Shown here: positions 1-10,500 of the stretch, piece by piece | Position numbering within the stretch: the first letter of the stretch is position 1 | How the letters are laid out: every line of letters starts with the position of its first letter | From: Pollenia angustigena | Taxonomy: Eukaryota; Arthropoda; Insecta; Diptera; Polleniidae | DNA length: 64,000 nucleotides | Reading direction: 5' to 3' | NCBI GenBank assembly: GCA_930367215.1 | Contig: OV884058.1 | Coordinates: 107,283,802-107,347,801, forward strand | The notes under the pieces: model-generated | The model's input: only the letters and a program-made list of their open reading frames with translations | The model's database searches: none | Told to the model about the DNA's origin: nothing | Program-made: the position numbers and the translations under genes

Positions 1-342
1 CAAAAGTACGAAAAAAAACAGAAGTAAGGAAAAAAACATGTAAAATCAATTAAGATGGATAATCATTCAGGAAAGCAAATTTCGATCTACCAAATGTTAA
101 AATACAATTTGGTTTAAGGATTGATGTTTGACTATTGACGTCAGCAGTCGTCGATGGCTGCGAGTGTAAGACGGCAAATCCATCTGAGGAGATCGAGTGG
201 TTGCGATCGAAACATGTCATGGTAACCTGCCGGCCAGGGTTCGAGCCCGAGCCACGTCAAGAATGAAAGATTATCAATAACAATTTTAATTAATTTTCAT
301 GTTGTAAAATTCCTTTCTTCATAAGAATAATTTAATGAAAAT
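1..342 (+). repeat. tRNA-type SINE, copy 1 (cut by window start)
   Basis: Nearly identical to 564-908. It carries a Pol III B-box-like GGTTCGAGCCC at 238-248 and a tRNA-like stretch (GAGATCGAGTGGTTGC) before it, followed by an AT-rich tail with TGTTGTAAAATTCC. Read as a tRNA-derived SINE; the left end may continue outside the window. Confidence 0.6.
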
Positions 343-563
343 TAAATTTCATGAACTTAAGCCTAATTAAAAATATTAAAAATTTGGATTAAAAACCATA
401 AATAGTTCAACAAAATAACCACAATACTAATCATTGTTAAAGCTAAGGCACGAGCTCTATGTGTACATTTGTCCTTCAAGTTGTGCTGAAAAAGGTCAAC
501 AGAAAAGAGAAAGACAAAATGAAAAAACAAAAAATGTACTTGGACTTCAAGAAAAATTCTTGA
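343..563. other. Spacer between the two SINE copies
   Basis: AT-rich spacer of 221 bp with no recognised gene. With one SINE copy it makes a tandem unit of about 565 bp. Confidence 0.5.
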
Positions 564-908
564 CAAAAGTACGAAAAAAAAAAAACAGAAGTAAGGAAAA
601 AACATGTAAAATCAATTAAGATGGATAATCATTCAGGAAAGCAAATTTCGATCTACCAAATGTTAAAATACAATTTGGTTTAAGGATTGATGTTTGACTA
701 TTGACGTCAGCAGTCGTCGATGGCTGCGAGTGTAAGACGGCAAATCCATCTGAGGAGATCGAGTGGTTGCGATCGAAACATGTCATGGTAACCTGCCGGC
801 CAGGGTTCGAGCCCGAGCCACGTCAAGAATGAAAGATTATCAATAACAATTTTAATTAATTTTCATGTTGTAAAATTCCTTTCTTCATAAGAATAATTTA
901 ATGAAAAT
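564..908 (+). repeat. tRNA-type SINE, copy 2
   Basis: Second copy in the same orientation, with B-box-like GGTTCGAGCCC at 804-814. It differs from copy 1 by only a few bases. Partial tails of the same family occur at 12538-12577 (plus) and 14938-14980 (minus). Confidence 0.6.
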
Positions 909-1375
909 CTGTTAATCTTTTTATTTAAAACATAAAATCTTGCTGATTATAATTTTTTTTTTTTTTATTTACTATTTTTTTTTTTTTTGTAATTTAAAAC
1001 CTAACCGTAGGAACACAATTGTACAGTATGAACGTTGTAGCGTACGACGTAGATACGTTGTCAAATTAAAACGTATATTTTATACAAAGACACACAAAAG
1101 CTGGCGCAAACGTAAAAGCGTTTCTGGATCTTACGTCGCATTAGATATAATTCTTTTTCATACATCGGTTGCGATCGTATTTTAATAGAAAAAGGAATCA
1201 ATTCTGATCGAAAGTGATTTTTTGCGGCAAGATACAAAATCACTTCCACTTTCGATCGAAATTGATTTCTGTGACAGGCCTGTGTTTTCAAATTAAATAT
1301 TTGAAAACAAAATAAAATAAGAACAAAATAAACAACTATTTTAATTAATGTGAAATTTTTTAATCACCCTTAAGC
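909..1375. other. Intronic DNA, no gene seen
   Basis: AT-rich with T-runs. At 1190-1270 an imperfect inverted repeat (GAAAGTGATTTT against AAAATCACTTCCACTTTC) can fold. No coding signal found. Confidence 0.5.
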
Positions 1376-2042
1376 CCTTATGACACTACATTTTTAATGC
1401 ATTGTCCAAGTTTTGGTAAACAGTGCAAATATAAAGTAATAGAAAAATTTACCAAGTGCGAAGGGTTCATTCAGCTGTATTGAGATAAATGGCAAACTGT
1501 CAAAAATTTTTTTTAAGTTATCGATAAATAATGAAGTTATGTCAAAAAAAATTTAAAATTGTTCAACTTAAAATTGACATTTCAAGCTTGAAATATTAAA
1601 AGTGTTGCTAAATCAGCCGTTTATGGGCAAATTCAGCGATTTGCCGCTTTTAGTTTTAAGGTTTCTCATAAACAAAAAGTTGGCAACATTTAATAAAATT
1701 AACAGAACAGGGATGGCTAAGTTGTTTCAATTGTACTTTTTTGTTGATACTTTTTAAACTAAGATTTGTAATACCTTTTTGTGTTGTTTTTTAAGAACAT
1801 AAATAAAATTAATTTCAACTAAAAAATTCTTTTAGTACAATTAGTGTTAAAAAGTACAATTTCTAAAGGTTGTTGGTACAATTTGAAAAATTCTCAACGC
1901 CATCCCTGAAACAAAACCATAACAAGAGAAAAAAACTAAAAAACTTTGTTTGCTTTTTTTATAGTTTGCTCTTTCTAGCATTTAATGTTTCTTTCAATCA
2001 ATTTTATATCAATTAATGAATAAAAAATGTAGTGTCATAAGG
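1376..2042. mobile_element. TIR element, CCTTATGACACTACATTTTT ends
   Basis: A 20-bp terminal inverted repeat (CCTTATGACACTACATTTTT) at 1376-1395 and 2023-2042 bounds a 667-bp AT-rich interior without an ORF. Non-autonomous DNA element; I could not define the target duplication. Confidence 0.6.
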
Positions 2043-2046
2043 TCTT

Positions 2047-2174
2047 TATCATGGTTAGTGAATTTAAAATACGCCTGCGACTGTTTGGTAATAGATTAAA
2101 GAGAAAGGGAACATATCTCCCTTAATCTATTACTAAACAGTCGCAGGCGTATTTTAAATTCGCCAACCACGATA
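2047..2174. mobile_element. Palindromic MITE or hairpin
   Basis: Arms of about 52 bp with a handful of mismatches face each other across a short loop near 2110 (for example AAAATACGCCTGCGACTG). It directly follows the preceding TIR element. Confidence 0.65.
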
Positions 2175-2973
2175 ATGGTACAAAATGCCATTACGACGGA
2201 ATGGGGGGGGAGGGGGTTAAGAAATTTACGCCGCTACGTCCTACGTTTTAACGACGTGCGGCCCAATTGTGTTTCTAGCATAAGGCCAAATTTGTGAACA
2301 AAAAAACATTAAAATTAGTCGTTACTTGAAGGCGGTTATTTTGTAAATCCCTTCACCTTGCGTTTAGAAATTTTTCATACAAAATTTTTCGGAATTTTCA
2401 AACATTTTATATGAAATTATTTTTCGAGTGAGGTGAAGTGTTTTAGAAAATAAAGATGTAAGTTTTTGTTTTTTTTTCAGAAACTTAAATCAATTAATTA
2501 ATTCAATCGGACTGTGCGATATTTGATGCTTTATGAGGTTAAGGAGTCTAACACAACTTATAAATGGATTTTCAGAACTTTAAAAACTACAGGCCATAGT
2601 ATATATCGATGGTTTTCTGCCGCAACCACGTAACTCGATTTTTTCCGATTTTTTGTTTTAACCGAAATAGTAGTCAGTAAATAACGCCTTCCAATTTTGC
2701 AATTTTTTTAGTTTGGCGGAATATCGGAATTTTTCCTAGCTCTTGGATTAAAAAAGAATATATAGCAAAAAATTTTAAATATTTGGTAAAAAAAAGTATT
2801 TTGTCTCTCCTGAAAAGTAGTTGTTTTTGAGTTACGAGGTTGCGGAAGAAACCCATCGATATACAACTAGTGTGCCGATTCGAAAATCAGACAAATAAGT
2901 CTTAAGCCGCGACAAATATTGTGTTGAAATTTGGTTGGATAAAACAACTAAAAAAAAAAACACGAGGCCATAC

Positions 2974-3566
2974 ACATATCGCACCTGTTCATCAAAAGTA
3001 ACACAACTCAAAATTTACAAGTTTTCAGTAGAGGCAAAAAACTAATTCCGCCAATATGATGGAATTATTGTTATAAACAAATATACCGTTATAAAGGAAA
3101 CTCACTAATATTTCAATAAAATCACAAAATGTATTTCTCTTCTTCCTTTTTCCGAAATTATTACGGATTTTTGATTTAATACAGTTTTCATGAAATTTTT
3201 TGATCTACATGTCAATATTATTTCAAGTTATGCTTATCACAACCCAAAATCAACAGCTATTGATAAACAGATTTTTAACATGAAAACAATCACAACTCGA
3301 ATTAACACAGTTTCGCTGATTCATTTGAGCACCATAACCCTTGAACACTTCAACGCAACTAAAATTACAACTCTTTAATTGAATAAAAACAAATAATATG
3401 AGTACGCAAAGAAAGACATAACGGCATTTCTCTCATGAAATATTACAAATAGAATACCAAAAATTTTACAATGGTTAGATATGGTAACCATACACTGTTT
3501 CCTTCAAAAAAATGGAAAATAGAATTTTTGGAGTTGTGTTACTTTTGATGAACAGGTGCGATATGT
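2974..3566. mobile_element. MITE with perfect 36-bp TIRs
   Basis: The 36 bases at 2974-3009 and 3531-3566 are exact reverse complements (ends ACATATCGCACCTGTTCATC). The interior is AT-rich and noncoding. The identical arms suggest recent activity. Confidence 0.8.
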
Positions 3567-3740
3567 TATTAATAATGTTTGTTAAAAATTTCCCGGAAAT
3601 CCCGCAATAAGTTCCCGGGAAAACGGGAATATAAAACAATAGAATATCCCGGCAATTCCCGAGAAGAAAAATCCCTTAAAAACTCTATCTGCAACCCATA
3701 ATCGATTTAATAAATAAAATATTGTACTTCTTATTGAAAT

Positions 3741-3997
3741 ATATTGAGCTCTTGCCGCAAAAAAAGCTTAAGCGACATAATTTCAGTTTTCGTTTTGTTT
3801 TTTAAATAAATGATTTAACATGCAACACTTGCATTATCTCCTAAAATATCATGGTCACAAAAGGTACCGCTACGATTTTATAGCAAAAACAATTTTATCT
3901 CAAGCGACAACCTACATACAAAATTTTTATGAAAAAAAATCTATAAAATTGGGTTTTTATCGCTTAAGCTTTTTTTTTTGCGGTTATGGCTCGATAT
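3741..3997. mobile_element. MITE family 1, copy a
   Basis: The ends ATATTGAGC and GCTCGATAT with GCTTAAGCG subterminal repeats form imperfect TIRs around a body that includes TTTTATAGCAAAAAC. The same structure and body recur at 12807-13046. TA dinucleotides flank both ends. Confidence 0.65.
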
Positions 3998-4020
3998 AAT
4001 GATTTGAAACTGATTAACAG

Positions 4021-4395
4021 TGGGGCGGATCATAATACTTCTGCCGCTTTTTTAATTGGTTTCATTGCTAAAGTTTTACAAAATATCGGTGGAAATTGAC
4101 ACGTCAAACAAGAATTTATGGATCACTATGCCATTTAACTACTAGATTCAATCAAAATTAAGGTTAAGCAATGTTTTACATTTTCAACTAGAACTTTAAA
4201 CTTTGCAAATTCCTTCTTTTAATGTTTATTTTAGCAATTTAGTAGCATTCAAAAAAAATATTAAATAATTCCAACTCTAAATCAAAATTACTGAAAGGCT
4301 CTTTTTGCAACTATCGCACAGCCCTTGAATTTAGCCAAATAAATACTTAACAAATATACATTAATAGTAACAATAAATTATTAAATAAAACATAC
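4021..4395. other. Fhos intron, no feature
   Basis: AT-rich intron sequence left of exon XI. No repeat boundary or coding segment was recognised. Confidence 0.5.
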
Positions 4396-4542
4396 CTTCG
4401 ACATTAAATCTTTGGCTCTGGATTCGAATAAATGTTCCAATTTTTGTGTATCCACATTGGCGGCCGGTAATTCATCCCATATAGTTTTGCCAACAGTCAT
4501 GGGTATTAAATCTTCTCTAACCTCTTTCCAAAAGAGTTTGAC
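4396..4542 (-). CDS. Fhos: Fhos exon XI (start of FH2)
   Basis: Exactly 49 codons starting [20 protein letters not shown] and ending [11 protein letters not shown], the lasso/linker start of the FH2 actin-capping domain. The acceptor is TTTGAAG/GTC and the donor AAG/GTATG; both borders are phase 0. The rest of FH2 must lie left of base 1, so the following intron exceeds 4.3 kb. Confidence 0.95.
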
Positions 4543-7500
4543 CTTCAAATAAGCACAGACATTAAAATAATATTTAAATTTCCCTAATTACCAACTCACT
4601 GTCTTTTTATTTTTTTTAATCGTATTCATACTACTCATATCGCTGTTAACGGAACCATTCATTGAACTATTTACACTATTCGTTAGACTGGTATTACCAT
4701 AACCACTGTAACTAAACATTGGTGGTGGTATTAGAGCACCACTACCATTACTGGTATTCGACAAGGACATGGGATGGTTTAGAGGTGGTGGACATACTAA
4801 ATGTGTTGGCATCATGGGTGGTGGTAGTGAAACGCCTCCAATCGGTGGTGGAGGTGGTGGTATACCACGACCGAAACCTCTTGGTGCTAGTATATCTTTT
4901 TCATCTTCCGAGTTCAAATCGGTAAAGTCGAGATCACACAAATTGAGGGGTCTTGACATGTTGCGCACCAATTCTTCCCATTGTAATTCGTTTTCGGACT
5001 TTTTAGGTTCGGGTTTTTTGATTTCCTGATCGACACTAGATGATCTGGAAGAAAAAAAATGGGTAAAAGGTCAGAAAAGAAATACATAGTTTAATATTAT
5101 TAAAAAAAAATAAATCAAGTTTTTTAAACCCAATTAATTAAGGTTCTATATTGCGATTAGGTTGGGTATAAATTTTTCTATGCAGAAAAGACAGAAAACT
5201 GTAAATTAAAATTCTAATCGGATCTGTTAGACTTAATTTTCGTTATGACATTTCGCTTATGAAAACAGGCATGATTTAATATTTTTGCAGGCAAAGGCTG
5301 TAGAAAACTAGTTGTGGCTGACAGGGCTTTAAAGTCCCTTTGCTTACAAAAATCGAAGTCAAGCCTGCTTTTCCAAGCAAGAGGCCATTATAAAAATATT
5401 ATCTTAAATACATGTTTAAAACATTGCAAATTGCCAAAAAAAAACTCAGTTTTTTACTTGAATTTTTTTAAATTTATAAATTTTTTTTCAGGGAAGAGTG
5501 TCAAGGAAGTAAGAACAGCATATCTCTACATCAATAAATTAAACCTAAGAAATAATATTTATTCCAAGAATAATTTTATGTTTTTATTAGAAAGCCAGTC
5601 AAACTTACTTAAAACAGTTTTGTTTAAAAGTGGGAACAGATTTTTTTGTTACATTAATATTATTCTTATTAAAAAATAACACCATTAGATGAAGATTTTA
5701 AAAATTGAACAATTTTTTAAGGCTAGAAACAGTAGTTGTAAAAGACTGGGAAGAGTTTCATGGTAGATAGTTATTGATTTAAATATCAAAACAATGTTTT
5801 AGTTTCACTAAAAAATATTAAAAAATCGCTTTTTATAAATAAGAAAAATGTTTTTCGCATAAAAAAACTTTTTAATTTAAAATAAAAAGCATGGGAACAG
5901 TTTTAAAAAATTAAATTAGTTGCCTTTACACTTTGAATTATCAAAATTCTTGCTTTCTTATTCGTGATATACCAAAAAATATTGATAGGAATAATATTTT
6001 AAGTATTAAAGCAGGGGGCAATTTTGATCGTTAGTAATGCCGTAAATTGCCCCCAGTTTTTTAGAGCGTATAAACAGTTTTCTTGGCTTAAACAATACTT
6101 TTTTTTGGTTTTGTGAATTTGTTCCCACACTTAAAAAAAAGTAAAAAAAAAAAATATTTATTTATACAACTTTCATCGTATGTTTAACAATTGTTAGGGA
6201 AGAAAAGTACAATTTAAAAATAAGAACAGATTTTTTTTGTCTGAAAATTATCATTTTTAAAATTCAAAATTCATGATTTTTATATTAGATTCTTAAAAAA
6301 CCAAAAATTGTGCTATAATTTTCGGATTTTGCTGCTTAAACTATGTCAGCTTAATGGGAACAGTTTTAACAACACTTCGAAATATGTGTGCAATATTTAA
6401 ATATTTATGTTTATCAAAAACAAAAACTAAGTTTTTAACAAAACTCTACTTTAAATGAATATTTGGGTGGGAAGAGTTTAATTTATATGAATTAACCAAC
6501 TGTTTTTTGTTAGAAAATTTTATTTTTATAAATAAAAATATTTAAAGCATCATTTTAAAAATTTTTCAGTTTTTGTTTCTTAAAAAATTGCAACTTAATG
6601 GGAACAGATATAAAAAATATGTGATAAAAGATGATTTAGTGTGCGATCAAAAAATTTTTTGTTTGGCGAGAGCATTATTCGAAAGTTTTTAATTGAACAA
6701 TATTAAACAGTTGTTTTTCAAGCCCGATAAAATTTGAAATTGTAAAAAAATAAAAAAAATTTTATTCTACAGATCAATAACGTTTGAAAATGATTTCGGA
6801 CATATGGGAATTGCGGCAGTTCTTAACGTGCCGCTAGTCGTCTCATTTTTGGTCACTAATAGAGTCTGCTGTGAATTAGTCCACTTCACATGTGGCAATT
6901 TAGTTGATGCAGCCATAAATTACTTGAGAGTTCATGGCATTATTGGAATTATAAGGGGATTGATGGTATTACCTCAAAATAAAAATTTTGGAACTGGACA
7001 TGTTGAGGAGATCCTGCTTCTTGTGACTGAAACTGATCTAACCACCATTCCTGTTCCTGGGAGTTATTTCGTCTATACACACTTGGCTTGTGTTCTTTGG
7101 TCTCTGATCTAGTTTGATTCGAGTCTTCCTGCCACCAGGCTTTTTCTCCTGACTCCACTCTTTGTATATTAAAAAGCTTCTTGATGGGACCTGACACCCA
7201 CCAAGTTGTTGCACTAGAGGAACTATCAGTTTTATCTTTATTCTTCTAATTAGCTAGCGGTTTTTTGATTTTCTTCTTGCAGTCACCTGGGCTTTTTTGT
7301 TTTGGTATTTTTTTAAGAGATTTTTCGCTTATTTGTTAAATATTGTGTTTAGAAATACCACTATATGAAGAAGGACTTTTATTGTCTGAAAATTCATTAT
7401 CATTTTCCTCATTCCATCGATCTGTTGCAGGCGAAAAATTACTTTTAGGAACAGGTTTGGCTTCTGCTGGGGCTTGTTCTATACAATTACCATCAGTAGA

Positions 7501-10500
7501 GAGATCTATATCATAAAAAGTTCTACTTTTTCTATAATTCGTTTCATGATCGACTTCGACTTCGTCATCGTTTTAGTTATTTATCCACCAGCATCTTTAA
7601 CCGTTTAGTTTTTTGAAGACCTTAAATTAAGTTAGTTGATCTGCGGTGTCCTCATCATCATCCTCCACTTCTTAATTTTTAGTTATTCTTCATGATTATT
7701 ATTAACAAAACCGTAAAGGCTCAGTTAGCCGAGAGAAACAGTAACTTAACCTTACCGTAAAAATGTAAGACCAATCTATTTCTTACAGATTGAGACGTAA
7801 CATCTTACTGCTAACTATAATCGTTCTATTTGCTTTACACACAACAAAATGAAACAGCTGATTTGAAACGTTACTGTTACTCCCGGCTTACTGAGCCTAA
7901 AGCCTATTGTGAGCCATAAAAATCACGAAGTCATCAAGACCTTGAGCGAATCGATGGCTGACGGATTTTCAAAGTAAATTTGGTTAATTTGATAGCGTTG
8001 TTTAAGCGTGAATCTTCTCATGATGATTTGCAAGAGCATACTGACCAATAATATTGTTACGAAAGTTAAATTATCTAAGAATTATTTATAACTATAGTTA
8101 TAAGTTATCTTGTAAGTTATAGTTTTATGTTACTTAAAATTGTCATGTATAATTTTCAACACAACTGTTATTTTAAAATAATTCCTATATAAATTTCCCA
8201 GTCATTTCTAGAAATGGTTATAGAACATAAAAAATAGTTATTACGGGCAGGTTCAGGAAAAATCTATAAATAATAATGAAATATAAAAAGGGGTGACTCA
8301 TGTGTAATTAGTTTAGTTTGTTTTGAGAAACGGTTCTGTTCGTAACTAACAATTGTGAACAAAATAATTAATAAAGTTTGTTAAGTTGAATTATACTATG
8401 TTCACACTTGGGTTCTTAAACGCGTTTAAGCAGCTCGAACGTGATTAAGCTCTAATCACTTCAAAATCGCGATGATTACCCATACATTAAAGTGATTTGT
8501 TAATCACTTCAAATTGACATGATTACAACTAAATCACGTAGAATCCACTGATCATACCTTAAAGGTATGTTCAGTGGCCAAGATTTCTGCTTAATGTTTT
8601 TATTTTTTTCCTTAAATAATTCATAAATTTTCACAATTTCATCATTAAAATGATTAAAATAATCTTCTGATAACTTTATAAATGTGTTTTTGTCCATTTT
8701 TAATACTTTAAAGAAATATAAATTTGTTTGTTGTTTTTTTGTGTGTTTGTTGTGTGTTTTTTTTTCTTAATCATCTGTCATCTTAATCATCTCAAATGTA
8801 ATGTGAACGGCATTTTGCTTAAACGCGTTTAAAAACCCAAGTGTGAACTTAGCATAAGTGTGTGTTTTTATTCGGATTTGCAATTAAAAGAACTCAAACG
8901 CATTTATTAAAGGAAAAAACGTAACAATATTAAAAAGTGCGCGCAGTATGACAGGTTGTTTGACATCTTATCCTTTCGTAAGTTGTATCGGGTTTAAAAA
9001 ACACGTAATTATACATACATATACTTTTAAATTAAAGGAAATCAAGAACATTCTATCTAAATTAAATAAGCAATAGTTCGTTGTTGTGAAACGGACCAGA
9101 ATCTGTGTCGTAAATTAAACCTGCAACCCTCGCACTGATAGACAAGCTCACTGCAAACTTACCTACCGAACGTGTGTGAAGATAAGTATGAAAAGTTAAA
9201 TTAATTTTAAAAAAATATCGCATGCGATAAAAAAATATTTAAAAAAAAACATCGCATGCGTATTATAAAGAAAATACGACTATTTACACGAAATTTTACA
9301 TGATTTATTAAAAATTAATTATTTTTATTTAATATTCAAAAATAATTAGATATTTTATTAGTCTTTTTATATTAAAATTTATGATTTTTGAAAAATACAA
9401 CTTAGAGTGAAATTCTCATGAAAGTGCTCTGTGAGGGATATGGACACTCTGTCCAAATCCTTAAATCGCAGGGAATCAAACCTAATGAAAAATGAAAACT
9501 ATGGATATATTTTAAAAATGAATTTAACTTTTCACATTTATCTTCACACACGTACCTACCGAGGCTCCCCAGGAAATAAAAAAAAATTTTTAAAACAAAA
9601 TATGTTTATTAATTAATTAAAATAGTAGTTAAATTATAATAGTAGAGACAGAGTAATTTTAACAAATGAGAAGACTTCAAAATTCGACTTAAGCATATTG
9701 GGGAGCATATTTTTCATAAGCCGCAATGTAGGCAGCCTTGGCGGCAACTTGACTCATGCCCTTATTGGCATTCCAGGCATTCCATTTGGCAGAACCCTTA
9801 ACATCAACAGCACTGGGTTTTTGGATATTACAGTCACCAGCGGTGGCCTGTTTGTAGAGGCCATAGAACTCCAAGAACACCTCATTTGGGGGATTCTTGG
9901 TGAAAGACTTGGCTTTTTCGGTGGCGGTGGCGAACTTTTTTTAAAGAAATTTACCAAGTATAAGAAAGGACTTATCAAAATTGTTATTACTTACATCCAT
10001 TTTTTGTTTGTTTTAGAGATGTTTTTTAATTTAGTTTAATCAAACAATTGTGTTCCATTTTTTAAATGTTTGCCAATTTATAGCAACAATTATTGGTAAA
10101 ATTGTTTCCAATAAGAAATAAAGAAAACATTTTTTATATTTATTATGGTTAATGACTAAATTAATTTTTAATTAATCTTTATGACATGATTGTTTATCAT
10201 GAAATGACCCCCTTATATTAAAAATGGCATAAAGTTTTATGTGAAAATAAATTGATAAAAAGGGTAAAACTACAGTTTAGCTTATAACTTGCTATTAATT
10301 TTGGTTGCTAAATGCAATCAAGTCTTATTTAAAAAAAAAGAAACGTGGCTTTAGGATTTAAGAGATTGATAAGTTAAACAAGTGATTCGTCCCTATTATT
10401 AAAGTCGACGGCAAGAACACAATATGTAATTGTATTTTCTTAGTCGATATTGACATTAATCGATAAGTAGCTTTTAAATTTACGACGAGTAAATATGACT

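Noticed and set aside
4719..5029. Gly/Val-rich plus-strand frames over Fhos exon X
   Set aside because: They are antisense to the FH1 poly-Pro codons.
5314..5679. 121-codon frame as a gene
   Set aside because: Composition is Lys/Asn/Phe-biased AT-rich translation with no domain, no splice or promoter context, and it lies among degenerate repeats.
6804..7112. 102-codon plus-strand frame as a gene
   Set aside because: The minus strand over the same bases has more protein-like frames and a stop/AATAAA arrangement; the plus frame is probably its shadow.
8055..8926. Complete endogenous retroviral element
   Set aside because: Only one LTR remains; no gag, pol or envelope sequence lies between the target duplications.
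9698..10039. Plus-strand 113-codon frame over Acbp-A
   Set aside because: It is the antisense shadow of a clear Acbp exon.
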